From positions 12,447,463-12,511,462 of the forward strand of contig NC_058137.1 of NCBI RefSeq assembly GCF_011075055.1: a DNA stretch of 64,000 nt. The letters are read 5' to 3'. A model generated the notes under the pieces. The model saw only the letters and a program-made list of their open reading frames with translations, did not search any database and was not told where the DNA came from. This stretch comes from Mangifera indica. Its lineage: Eukaryota > Streptophyta > Magnoliopsida > Sapindales > Anacardiaceae. Made by a program: the position numbers and the translations under genes. This document shows, piece by piece, positions 51,811 to 63,066 of the stretch. Within the stretch, counting starts at the first letter, position 1. Each line of letters starts with the position of its first letter.

Positions 51811-54199
51811 TATTAGGTTTTTGGGGCACTGGTAACTACAATACATTGGAATTAAAAGGAAAAAGGATAATTTTCCACCCAAGTTTTAATCAAAATTCAA
51901 AATCACACCCATGTCAAATGAAAAACCTAAATACCCACCCATAGGCTAATTGTCATCTAAATTTTCAGTTAAAAATAAGGGTAAAATTATCATTTTACCT
52001 ACAAACCCTAAAATCTAAAAGCTTTATATCATTTTCCTCCTTAGTTTAGAAAACTCACATTTACCCCCCATGATTAAACTTTAAAAAAATTCACTTTCTC
52101 CTTTCCAGGTTTCATCTCCAGTGGCTTAAGAAACCAATCGACGATCAGGAAGAAGCACAGGTCTTCTCTCATGAAGAATAACCCTTTGTCATCCAAATTT
52201 GGATGACGAAACGTCATCTAGATATGCAAGAAGAGACGAAGGACGATGTTTCATCATCCTCTGTTGTGTCATCCAGATGACGAAGGTCAATGCTTTGTTA
52301 TCCTTCATCGTTACATCTGGATAGTTGTCCTTTATAGCTGAAGATGAAAGATGGGTGAAAAATGTCGACTGTTGGTTAGAATTATGGTGGCTAGAGAATA
52401 AAGCAAACCCTAGAGGTGAAATCTAAACTGTTCAAACTTTGAGAATGGGTTGAAGTGTTAGTTTTTAAAGCTTAGGGGGAAATAACAAAAATTTCAAAGT
52501 TTTAAGGTTTATAAATAAAATGATAATTTTATCCCTATCCTTAACTGAAAATTTGGATGGCAATTAGTCTATAGGTGGGTGTTTGGATTTTTCAACTATC
52601 GTGGATATGATTTTAAGATTAGGTTAAAATTTGGGTGGTAAATATTCCTTTCCTAAATTAAAATTTAAAAAATCATATAATCTCAAAAACCCATACTAGG
52701 ATACCCATTTTGCACATAAATTTCTTAAACATGTTCAAACACACGTAGAGTAATATAGAGTTATACCTATGTTAATGGCTCTTTTAATCTTTACATGGCT
52801 AAAGATGATACACAAACCAACTTTTAGGAGGCGACACCTTAGTATCCATATAGAACACGACCACAAAAGGAGGCTAATCTAATCACAAGAAACTATTAGG
52901 GCTCTATGATTGGAAACTTGTGTGTAAGGAGAAAAAAAGAGTGATAGTTAGATCTTTATGAAAATAAAACTCTCTGTCTTTCTCTTTTTTTTTTCATGAA
53001 TGTGTGTCTTTATATACTGTTTAGAACAAGTGGTATGGTTGGCTCTCTCCTCCAACATAGTGCATGGCTTACAAGCAAGAAACATGACCTTGTGTGGTCA
53101 ATAAGAGGTCAAATTAGGCTTTTCTGTCCTATTGGACAAGCCTAGTCCACCCATGGTCTCACTTTTGTCTCTAAATACCAAAATTATCGCCTTTGAGTTC
53201 GAATCAACTCCTTTATGCATATGACCCATAAGCTCTCTATTGAGTCAATAATGTTTGGATTTAGGTTGAATTAAACACAAACTAAGATTGGCCTCTAGTA
53301 AGACATCATAGCTACCTAATCGATAAAGTGTTAGCAAATATTTCTTAAGCCTTTACAACATCATAATTATGTACAATTCAATCCTTTTGTCAACCAATAT
53401 CTCTCAAGGTTGAGATATAAAAGTGTGTCATCTTAATAACTCATCGATATAAACTGATATACATCAATAACCCATATAGACCAAGCTACGACTTAATCCA
53501 ACTGTGGCCACAAATTCAAACGATCATAAATGTTATTCAGTATTCTCATATGTGATAACTTCTTTCGTACTCAAGAGTAACAAATCCTTTATTGATCAAC
53601 CATAGTCTCTATGGATTTCACACTATGGTCAATCATTACCTTTGTGATTACTTTAATTATGACAGTATGTTGGGTAGTGTCAAACCATATTAATTCTTAC
53701 ATGAGATGGTTTGATGACCTCAAGTTAAAGGATCACATGTCTACGTAGTATTCTAAGGATTTATTCCATAAATACTATAGCAATCATCCATATGGATATC
53801 TTTTGATTTGGTCAATCCAATAAATACGTCTATAACATGCACCTATGTGTTATACCAAACTATCTACAAATAACTTTGACACATAAGAGTTGTCGTCAAT
53901 TTTTGGCTGAGTCATTCAACACTATAATAATCTCATCATTATTACATGTGTCCTTATTCATTGTAATATTAAGATTACAAACATTTTTATAATGGCCACT
54001 TAGTGTGTGCATAAGGTTCTGACGATCAGTCATCTATCCCCTCATCACAGTTCTACTATTCTAAGGGTATATTATTCATACGATCATATAATTGATGGAC
54101 ATATGAATTGAATAATAATAAATCTTTTTATTAATAATTAATGTAAAATAACAATTACAAATATCACATACAATTAGCTCTAAAGTATTTACCCTGACA
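51811..54199 (-). repeat. 5' LTR of copia B, with a MITE inside
   Basis: Partner of 34021-35552. It is 2389 bp because of the insertion at 51858-52655 and about 1.59 kb without it. The homology resumes exactly after the insertion with 'aaatcatataatc' and 'aaaaacccatactaggatac'. Confidence 0.9.
51858..52655. mobile_element. MITE with about 150-bp TIRs inside B's 5' LTR
   Basis: Inverted repeats of about 150 bp: the left GGAAAAAGGATAATTTTCC ACCCAAG... pairs with the right arm read in reverse, GGAAAGGAATATTTACC ACCCAAA.... Flanks AATTAAAA (51850-51857 and 52656-52663) match perfectly over 8 bp, or over 9 bp with one mismatch. So it is a long-TIR Mutator-like MITE or an hAT-type one. The arms share 'taaaattatcattttaccc'-type inner ends. 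The interior has repeated GTCATCC/GGATGAC words and no clear gene. Confidence 0.82.
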
Positions 54200-54204
54200 T
54201 TATT

Positions 54205-56749
54205 GTCTAAAAAGTAAAAGTGATGTATTTGGTATTTTTCTTCAATTTCAATTATTTGTCAAAGGAAATTCAATTCCAAAATAAAATGTTTTCAATCTGA
54301 CTTTGGCAAAGAACATAAAAAATTACATGGGTATTTCAAGAAAATTGGAATAAATCACATATTAGTTTGCCCATTTACACATGAACAATATGGTGTTTTT
54401 GAATGAAAAATTAGACATGTTATTAATACTAGTTTGACATTTCTTCCTCATGCTAAAATACCATTGAAATACTAGACTTATGCTTTTGACACTAGTGTTT
54501 CTCTAATAAATTGTTTGCCTTCTCCTAATATTGGGGATAAATCTCCTTTTGAACTACATTTTAAACAATCTCCATTGTATGGTAATTTTAAAATTTTTTG
54601 TTGGGTCATTTACCCTTTGTTGAGACCATTTAACAAAAATAAATTTTGTTCTAAGAGTTAACAATGTGTATTTTTAGGTCAATCTCCTAATCATAAAGGT
54701 TATTTTTTTAGACTTATCTACTAATAGGATATATATTATGAAACATGCTAAATTTGATGAATACATTTTTTCTTTTGAGGACCACTTGCATGGCTCTTCA
54801 CAAGGATATCATTTCACTCAACTGTGGCTCAACATACAAACTACAATTCCATCAAAGTTAAGACTCTCATCAAGTCAGTATTTTTATTTTAGCGTTTTAC
54901 CTTCAAACTCATCTGACTCAACTTCTACCTCTCATACTTCATCTCCATGTCCTCTCTTATCCCCAAACTTATCTCAAATTATACACTATCTAGCAACCAA
55001 TAATTCTTCATGTAACCTACCATCCTCCAATAATTATGGTTTAAATCTAATTGTTGGTATTCCCTAAAATCAATCAGACAACATTCTTGCCTCAACCTGT
55101 TCCCCTCAAATCCCTCTACCTTAACATACTCACCTTATGACCCTTCACCCTTCCACTATGCATCGCAAAGAAACAAATTATGTCAAAACTGAAACCAAAA
55201 AGCATGGTTATCTCACCATCGAACTCCAAACCCATAAACAAGTTCATCCTAACATAGAATGGAAAAATTCTATTAATGAAGAAATTAAGGCATTGCTTGA
55301 CAATAAGACTTGGAGCTTGGTTCCTAGACCTCCAAACAAAAATATAGTTGGCAATAAATGGTTTTTTCAAATCAGAAGGAATGATGATGGTTCAATTGCT
55401 CGCTATAAAACACATTTAATGGCAGAAGGGTACACACAAAAATCTAGTTTGGATTTTTAGTTAAAGCAAATGTTTTCCTCTTTTGTGTGTTGATTGCACA
55501 GGTCCTTGTATGGTTTCCTTGGCAACTATACATGATTGGCCTATGCGATAGCTTGATATATCAAATGTTTTCCTCCTTGGTTACTTGAATGAGGAAATTT
55601 ATATGGACCAACCTTTTGGATTTATTTATTCTAATAATCCATCTTTTGTGTGTTGATTGCACAGGTCCTTGTATGGTTTCAAATAGCCCCTAGAGCTTGG
55701 TTCGGCCCCTTAGTGCCTTTCTCACCTCTTTTGGATTTAAACCTTCCATGACCGACACATCATTTTTTGTTTATATTAATGGCACTAACAAACTTTTTCT
55801 TTTGTGTTATGTTGATGATCTTGTATTAATAGGTTCATCTTCTCTATTAATTGAAAATTTTGTTACTGCTATCAAAAGGGAGTTTCTTGTTCATGATCTT
55901 TGCTACTTTCTTGGCATTAAGGTGAAACAACTAAAGAATGATTTCTTGCTCACTCAATGCAATTATACAAAGGATCTTCTTTATCAATCTAGTATGGATT
56001 CAACAAAGCCTTATACAATGCCAGTGGTAGCAAATCAACCTTTATTCAAAAAAGGTGGTTTAACCCTTCCCTAATGGTGAATTTTATAGGTAAAGTGTTA
56101 GTGCCATGCAATACCTTGCAAATTACAAGGCTAGATATTACTTTCTCCATTATCAAATTATGTCAATTTATGCATGCACCATGTGATGGTCATTGGCAAG
56201 CTGCTAAGAGACTTCTTCGTTACTTAAAAGGGACAGTTGGTCATGGTGTTTTTCTAGCAAAAGATTTTAGCCTTGATTTACATTGTTTCAGTTAAAGCGA
56301 TCAAGGAGGGGGGGGGGGGGTGGGAGTTGTGTGGATGATAGGCACTCTACCAATGTCTATGGGGTATTTATTGGCAAATCTTTGGTCTCATGGATGGCCA
56401 AGAAACAACCAACAATTGCAAGGTCTTCTATTGAAAGTGAGTATGAGACAGTTGCCAATGCCACAGTTGAACTCTTATGGCTTAAATCTCTTCTCCATGA
56501 ATTTGGTTACACATGTTTTACAAAAGTTATATTGTGGTGTGACAATATTGGCACAATTTACTTGAGCTCTAATATTGTCTTTCATGCTAAAACCAAGCAC
56601 ATTGAGTTAGATTGCCACTTTGATTGTGAACAGGTTACAAAAGGATTTCTCAAAGTCCAATTCATATCCTCGAGTGATCAAATTGTTGTGTATTTACCAA
56701 GCCATTGTGCTATCCTCGATTTACTACTCTTTGAGACAAACTTTGTTTA
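54205..56749 (+). pseudogene. rest of pol of copia A (integrase end, RT, RNase H)
   Basis: Resumes the integrase core just past the second TTATT (HEQYGVFE and SLTFLPHAKIPLKY blocks, then FLGQSPNHKGYFF). RT begins at about 55250 (NIEWKNSINEEIKALLDN, NIVGNKWFFQIRR) and keeps the catalytic YVDD at 55808-55819. RNase H runs about 56080-56740 (KKQPTIARSSIESEYE, LSSNIVFHAKTKHIELD). The RT is disrupted by a duplicated segment (55479-55520 and 55644-55682), the RNase H by a 13-G run, and stops occur elsewhere. Confidence 0.87.
56308..56320 (+). repeat. G13 homopolymer in the RNase H of A
   Basis: Thirteen consecutive G where related elements encode the start of RNase H (a D-x-D-W-A-G-type block). 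The frame is lost across it. Either a real slippage mutation or a sequencing length error. Confidence 0.9.
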
Positions 56750-56761
56750 ATGGCAAAATGG

Positions 56762-56773
56762 CTTGAGGTGGGG
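56762..56773 (+). other. polypurine tract of copia A
   Basis: The purine-rich stretch cttgaggtgggg immediately precedes the 3' LTR TGTTAAC. This is the position of the plus-strand DNA primer. Confidence 0.75.
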
Positions 56774-57003
56774 TGTTAACGATAATCACAAGTTCAAAAC
56801 TTGAAATTCCGCTCTTCTCCTCATCTCTTTCTTATCATATTGTTCTACAAGTTTGTTGTTATATTTAGTTTCAAATTTTAATCTTAGGATATCAGTTTAT
56901 TTGGTTTGTTTCTCAAACTTGTATAAATATACATGTAACAATGTAATCTGAATTTAGAAAATAAGATAAACAGAAACAGTCTTTCTGCACATTAATTTTG
57001 TTA
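56774..57003 (+). repeat. 3' LTR of copia A
   Basis: 230 bp, starting TGTTAACGATAATCACAAG and ending ATTTTGTTA; partner of 32177-32399. It keeps the canonical TG start lost in the 5' copy. Confidence 0.9.
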
Positions 57004-57008
57004 GTGGT

Positions 57009-58729
57009 AAGCAATGACAACCGCTGGCAGGCTAAGCAACAACTGCTTGTACAGAAGAGAAGAGACAAGAAGACAAAGAAATAAGAGAGCAGGGAAGAAA
57101 AAGAGAATGGACAGAGAAAAAAATGCGCGAGGAATTAAAATATTTGAAAATATTGGGTGAAAAAAGGACATAAACAAGTTTATATGCCTGCTCATTTTCA
57201 ATTCAATCTCAATCAATTTTAAAATTTTCTTGTAAATACCAAATCAATATACCTTGTTTAGGGTTTGAACATAAACTCTCAGCTCCGCTCGTAACTACCA
57301 AACAAGCATGGATTTTATTCATTGCAACTACATAAACTCACTCTCCATATCAGCCAACAATCTCAGAAATGCAACTTCAAAATCTCTAATTCGTTTGTTG
57401 ATACATTACAACAAAGGAGGAGGTTATCGATTACGAACTTGGTAGCTTCAACAACAAGTGTGGCTTACATTAACGACGACATAGCATCAACATCACGAAG
57501 CTTATATGAGAATAAAGTTTTGCAAGTATCACCTCTAGAGGTGCCATTATGATGATAGTATGTGTGGGTGGCTCTATTTATTGCTGGTGGTGGCGAGAAT
57601 GTGTTGGTCATGGTAAAGATGGCGAAGATGTGGTGAGAATAAATAAAAAAGAAAAAAATTAAAATAAAATAATCATAATTTAATTAGTTTAAATATTTTC
57701 ATAATAATAATAAAATAAAAATATATTGATAACTGACAATTATATTAAGTGTTTAGGATAGTTTTATAATTTTACTAATAAAAGAGAAACTAATAATTTA
57801 TAATAAAATCAAATGGTTCTGTTAATAAAAGTGAATAACGGATAGAAATATAAACTTTTTAAATTTAAAACGTGAAAAATGATTGTTTCAAAGTTCAGGA
57901 AATAGTCATGCAGCCTTTTGAATAATCTTCATGTCCTTGATACTCTCATATTTCTCGAATTAGATAAAATTAACCCTATTTAATATTCTGAAGTCGGAGT
58001 CATTCATCCAGCCCTTTCTTTTGTCTATATTTTATCTAATCCAGCTCTATTCTAAATTTCTAATTCTCGATTACATTTCAAACTTATCAGACAAATAACA
58101 TAATTACGTAATGAAACCAGAGTCTTAATATTCTTGTTTGAGATCTGAAATACAAAAATCAACTTAGAAGATAAATAATTATATTACCAATCTCACCATA
58201 CATTGATTTCAATTCAAATGGTCTCCCTTATAAATCTAAAGTCAAACCATATGTATAAATCTACATTAATTAAGCAATTAAATAATAGAAATCCCACGTT
58301 AGTGACGATGCCCTAATTAAAGCCAAATCCATGTTTTATTTAAGATGAAGATCACGAAACACTTTATCTTGGAATTTACAAATCCTCACGTTGGCTACAA
58401 CTTTTGTACTCAACAATAAATAAAAGATTGAAGAATTTCAGATAAAAAGTAACATTAAGATAAAGACATGTCCCAGTAATTATTGATGAAATTTCTAGTC
58501 GCCTTTTGACGTATATAATTCATAGTCTTATATATAATAAAGTATAATAACAATATCAAAGATTCGTTAATAGAGTATGATATTAATTATGGTGATACAA
58601 ATTGAGTGTGGAGAAAAAGCTGGACATAAAGCTGTTCTTTAATGTGATTTACTGTGATGCTTAAGAATCTACATTTATGGGTCCGTTATTAGTATCAATG
58701 AAAGAGTACGTAAATGGAGTAAATATAAA
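57009..58729. other. intergenic DNA right of the nested stack
   Basis: AT-rich. One frame (57322-57552, first codon TTG, 76 codons) is unusually rich in Ser, Thr, Arg and Gln and has an RRRLSITNLVAST segment like an organelle-targeting presequence. An ATG at 57308 lies in another frame, so a one-base shift would be needed. I do not recognise it and treat it as a possible gene relict. Nothing else is visible up to 58.7 kb. Confidence 0.4.
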
Positions 58730-59641
58730 GGTTACAAAAGAAGTCCTACAAGGGATAGGATAGTGGAGGGACAACTCCGGTGAGATTCTTGGGTCTAAGG
58801 GTATTGTCACCTAACTTGGTATGAAACAAGACTAATCTTTAAGTGCAAAATAGATATCTAGTATCTGTTTGTGTGTGTCTTATGCTCCCTCCTCTTGAAA
58901 ATCCTTCATATTTATAGGATTCATGGAAGAGGTTACATGGTTATAAGTTATAAATTTGAAATTCAAATTCAAACATTAACTCTCTAAACGATTGCAATGA
59001 AGATAAGTTATGCTCAAAACTATTAAGGTAGAAAGTTATTTTTTTCCATTGTGGACATATAACTGGGAGAGGGTGCCAATTAGTGTAACACGTTCTCTAG
59101 TTGAGGGATGTTTGTCCAATAGTCAAAGCATTGGTATCATTTCTACTGATTGGTTGCTTCTTGAGGAGGTTCTTTATGGGTAAGGAACTACCATACAACA
59201 ATTTTAGAGTATAGGGACAACTTCGAAAACTTCATCCATTACATGCTTGGATTGATTCCATATGGGAATTATGAAATCTTTATGATAAATGACTTCTTAG
59301 CTAGTAGAATTATTGCTTTGTATGTTTACTATTGCATGTTGGTTGTGTCTTCACAAAACCTAATTAGACATACTTTGTTTACATCATGGAATGAATGATG
59401 CATGTCTAGGGTTCACATTGAATGGCTATGATTGACTTTGTTTTGCCTTTGATTTGACCATAAAAAGAGAAAGCCACTGGCTTAAGTACCAAAAGAGTAT
59501 CAACAATTGGAGTTGTTGCTTTAGAGTCACATTTCAATTTCATACTTAATCAAATCTACAACTTATGTCACATTTAACATTGACCCCAAATAAACATGAA
59601 AGGACAAAAAATAACCTTATGACATACCTGTAAGTGTTACG
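58730..59641 (-). repeat. 3' LTR of the gypsy element
   Basis: Begins on the minus strand with (T/C)GTAACAC at 59641, right after a purine-rich tract (AATAAGAGGAAAGGAA). This is the usual chromovirus arrangement of polypurine tract then TGTAACA. The left limit is estimated from similarity with the 60350-60905 copy. Confidence 0.55.
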
Positions 59642-60235
59642 ATTCCTTTCCTCTTATTGGAATTTAGTCCTCTAAATTCACCAAAACAACTTAGGATATC
59701 GATCTCATATGTCCTTCTCCACCTTCTAGTTAACCTCTTTTACCTTGTGATTCCTCCAAAGGACATTGACTAACAAGATCTATTTGTTTTTTAACTCCTT
59801 AACTTTTATGTCTAGGATTTGCATTGGTCTCTTGTCATAGCTCAAATTGTCAGTCAACTCAATATCTTCAATTCTTAACACATGTGAAAGGTCTCCAATA
59901 TATTTGCGCAACAACAAAAAATGAAACTCATTACTTATTCGCAACACAAGCCATATGCTACCTTACCGACCCACTTCAATACCTCAAAAAGATCGATAAA
60001 CTTAAGGGTCAATTTACCTTTTCTCCCAATCCTCATGAATTGCTTATAAGGAATTACTTTGATAGATACTTTATCAACCACACTAAACTTTATATCTCTT
60101 AGCTTTTTATTGGAATACCTGTTTTGTCAATCATGGGTCTATAATATTATTTGTGCCCTTAATCAGGATAATAATGAGGCTATGATCGCATTTAGCCCTA
60201 ATCAACTTACACATTAATCCTCTTGTCATGGATCT
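59642..60235 (-). pseudogene. gypsy integrase C-terminal fragment
   Basis: Minus strand translation shows KFSVVDKVSIKVIPYKQF, then MRIGRKGKLTLKFIDLF and EVLKWVGKVAY. These correspond to the VGD-VFLKVSP-KGVMRFGKKGKL-FIGPFEVLERVG-VAY tail of chromovirus integrases. Further on, LRKYI-D-SHV and VLWRNHKVKE match the end of these polyproteins. The GPF signature is changed to DLF, and there are several stops and a frameshift. Confidence 0.8.
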
Positions 60236-60349
60236 ACTAACCTAAAGATAATTATTCAAGCATACATGCAACATAAGCACTTATAGATAAAGAGTAGTAT
60301 TAGTGATATTAAAATATGATTTATTTTGGATTTATATCATTAAGAAAAA

Positions 60350-60905
60350 TGGTTGTAGAGTACTGACTCCAATAGTTTGGCTTATTACTTGAGATGTTGC
60401 ATGCATAGTTATGATATTTGTAAATCTAACCTATTCCAGTCCTTTTTTTTTTCCTTGATAGTCCTTAATGTTTATAGAATTCAAGAAATGGATTATAGTG
60501 TTATTGATTATAAATTCAAATTCAAATATAAACTTTCTAAACAATTAAATTAAAGATAATATCAAGATTAAGACTAATAAAATTAAAAATTATTGTTTTC
60601 CCTAATGGGCAAATGACATGAAGAGAGTGCCACCTAGCAAAACACATTATCTGATCGAGAGATATCTATCCACTAATTGAAGTAGAGACTATTACTTTAG
60701 TTGATTAGTCGTTGTTTGAATATTTGTAGCCAACTTTTGTGTGTAAGGAACTTTAATACAATCTTGATATTGGTTTGATCAAAATCAATGTCCCCATTTA
60801 AAGATTTGTAGCCAACTTCTAAATTATTATACTGTACAAAATTCAATGCATTAGGCGTGGCACAATACAAAATCAACCATTGATCCCCCACAATAATGCC
60901 GAGAA
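60350..60905 (-). repeat. 5' LTR fragment of the gypsy element
   Basis: A diverged direct repeat of the 3' LTR, followed on the right within a few bases by the start of copia H. A short internal duplication (ttgtagccaactt at about 60727 and 60807) is specific to this copy. Confidence 0.5.
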
Positions 60906-60910
60906 CTTAT

Positions 60911-61415
60911 TGTTAGAAATTTCCTAATGTGGGCAAACATTAATTATGATTTTTGATTTAATAAAATCGAGTAATTGAATAGTCCAATGCTAGTTTAAAT
61001 ATGGGTTTAAGTGATCAATAAAGATAAGTCTAATTCACTTAAAGGTTTTGATCTGGGTGGACAGCATAAGTGTGGGCCTTAAGGTTTATTAGACCTTGAT
61101 GGAAGGTCAATTAACCTATTATAAATTGGCTAGGTCCCTGCTCCAAAACCTAATGCAGAATAAATGTAGTATAGTTTATTCATTTAAAGCTATCATTTAG
61201 AAAGGTTTCTGGAGTAGAAGACCAAGTCACATAGAGAGGTGATCTCGGTAGATAATTTCAGGTGATTTCAATAGTTTTTTCAGTTTCAAACTGCATAGAG
61301 ATCCAGGTATTTCTAAAACCCTAAAGTTTAATTCAGTATTTTATAATCTATGCGTAGATTTTGGGATTGTAATTGAATGATTTATTTTATTCTGTTCTAT
61401 GAGATAAATCTAGCA
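60911..61415 (+). repeat. 5' LTR of copia H
   Basis: 505 bp from TGTTAGAAATTTCC to AAATCTAGCA. A TATA-like CTATTATAAATTGG at about 61115-61130 is a plausible promoter box. The limit at the left is defined by the TGTTAG terminus and at the right by the primer site; no second LTR is available for confirmation. Confidence 0.8.
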
Positions 61416-61417
61416 TA

Positions 61418-61430
61418 TGGTATCAAAGCG
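61418..61430 (+). other. primer-binding site of copia H (tRNA-iMet)
   Basis: TGGTATCAAAGCG two bases after the LTR. It matches the initiator tRNA-Met complement with one change (GAG to AAG), a frequent variant in plant copia elements. Confidence 0.85.
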
Positions 61431-63066
61431 GTACGTATTAGATTATAAAATCTGAAATCCATTGATTCTAAATTAGGGTTTGAGTTTTCAGAATTGGAAT
61501 TAAATTTTTTTTTTTTTGTGCCTTTAATAATTCTAGTTCTGAATTAGGGTTTTTTAAATGAAAATTAAGGCTTAATTTTTTTTTTAAATTAGGGATTGAT
61601 TCAATTTCAGTATAGATCAAACCCAAGAAATTAAGTTTCTTTTTAATTGGAATTAGGGTTTATTCAATTTGAAACTAGGGATTCAAATCAATTAAATTAG
61701 ATTTCAAAAGCCCTAAATCTAGTATTTTGACGATTGAATTTCATTTAATTAAAAAAAAAACCATGAACAGTAGTCGGGTAACATATGCTTGTATATTTGT
61801 TAATCGTCATCGCAAAATTTCAACGAAATTAGAGGAGTCAAAGCCACCTCTAGCGTGATTCTTACTGTCAATTCCCTCCTTCTTTAACCAGTTAACCAAT
61901 CGACAACGTAGTTGGGTAGAAAATCTATAATCGGAGATCAAAGGTGGTTGGCTTCTTTAACATTTTTCTAGGCTATAATCAGAATTGGAGACACCAAATC
62001 AGATGTCGATGGCATGTTTTGGAGCTTCTCCGTCGTCTGGAATTTTGATTACCCTCCAAACTGGGGCAAATCTGCACTATATAGAAGAATGGCGACGGCT
62101 AGGGTTTATGCATTTGCGAGTCATTACCGGGTTGGGAAAACCCAAAATCCTGACCCACAAGCAAATAGGTTGAGTTCAACCAGGTCAAAGTCAAATGAGT
62201 CATAGGGACCTGGTCAACAGTCAACACGAGTTGCTTTGACCCATGACCCAATCCGTGTGTCAACTGAATTACCCGGCCTAAGGTGCATGTCTTCACGTGC
62301 GTGGAAGGCTACATCCAAGCGTGCAGGCATGTGAAAGAATCCGACAGCTCGTGCAAGAGTGTGGAGATTTTATATCAGTGTAAGGAAGCGCGTGTCTACT
62401 GTACCTAGTGCGTGAGAGCGTGTGGTGCTTGTCTAGAGGCACGTGCAAGAGCGTGAACTATAGTGGAAGTGCGTTACAATCTTCTGGCAATTCCTAAAGG
62501 TACGTACAAGCTTACAGTTTGTGTAAATAACATGTATGGTCTTCTAAAAGCATGTCAATGCATATAAATGACGAATTAGATTGAGTGATTGCATGTGATT
62601 ATGTGTAATTTGTTCCTAATATGTGCATATACATGCATAAAGAATCATTTAGACATACTTGTATGTGTCAAAGTTCTTTGATAGCATGTAATAAAGTTTT
62701 AAAGTTTTTTTTTGGATATGCAAAATACATGAAAGGTTTTATAAGGTGCATGTGAGTGTATGAAAGTTAGTTATGGACATTAGTGTGTGTAAAACCCTAA
62801 GGCAGCACATGAAACCCAATAAGAACATGTGGCCGTAAGTAATTTAAAGGTTTAAGGATGCATGTTACAACATATGAAAGGCTAACAACAACCCTTGAAT
62901 AGCATTAAAGACAAATAGTAGCATGTGAATGGCTTGTGACGACATATAAAGGCATATTGGACACTTTATATGTCTCCATTTGAGATAAATTGAATTTTAA
63001 GTTAACTATTGTGGCATAAAGTACTCTCTTAGAAAGAAAATTATTGTTCAATGGGATAGATGCAAT
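61431..63066 (+). other. leader of copia H, first part
   Basis: Untranslated leader. It has repeated 'aattagggttt' words (61480-61700), a GC-richer patch (61980-62290) with short overlapping open frames but no known domain, and a cluster of GCGTG/CACGTG words (62280-62480). No gene is supported. Confidence 0.6.

Larger units (their letters stand above)
34021..54199 (-). mobile_element. Ty1/copia retrotransposon B, inserted in the integrase of A
   Basis: A minus-strand element bounded by TATTAGG (34021) and CCCTGACA (to 54199), with a perfect 5-bp duplication TTATT (34016-34020 and 54200-54204). It has 3' LTR at 34021-35552, internal region to 51810 and 5' LTR at 51811-54199. It carries two further insertions: element E with D inside it (40304-51474) and a MITE in the 5' LTR. 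Without them it is about 8.2 kb, close to element C of the same family. All domains are broken. Confidence 0.92.
32177..57003 (+). mobile_element. Ty1/copia retrotransposon A (Ale/Retrofit-like), split by a 20-kb insertion
   Basis: A plus-strand element with short LTRs (32177-32399 and 56774-57003). Flanks are ATGGT (32172-32176) and GTGGT (57004-57008), a 5-bp duplication with one mismatch. Its integrase is cut at 34020 by element B and resumes at 54205. Without the insertion it is about 4.6 kb, the normal size for this compact lineage. The WYADTG protease context and the NIVGNKWFF RT motif resemble Ale/Retrofit elements; the lineage is inferred. Coding is broken by stops and frameshifts. 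Confidence 0.9.
58730..60910 (-). mobile_element. collapsed Ty3/gypsy (chromovirus-like) element
   Basis: Minus strand: a 3' LTR ending at about 59641, a pol remnant of about 600 bp, then a second diverged LTR copy (about 60350-60905). The two LTR regions share 'ccttcatatttatagg'/'ccttaatgtttatag', the 'aattcaaattcaaa' block, 'gagggtgcca' and 'taaggaac' in the same order. Only the integrase tail survives, so most of the interior has been deleted. The outer ends are approximate. Confidence 0.65.

Noticed and set aside
61985..62296. Overlapping short open frames in the leader of H
   Set aside because: No domain, three frames open at once because of local GC-richness, and located in a retrotransposon leader.
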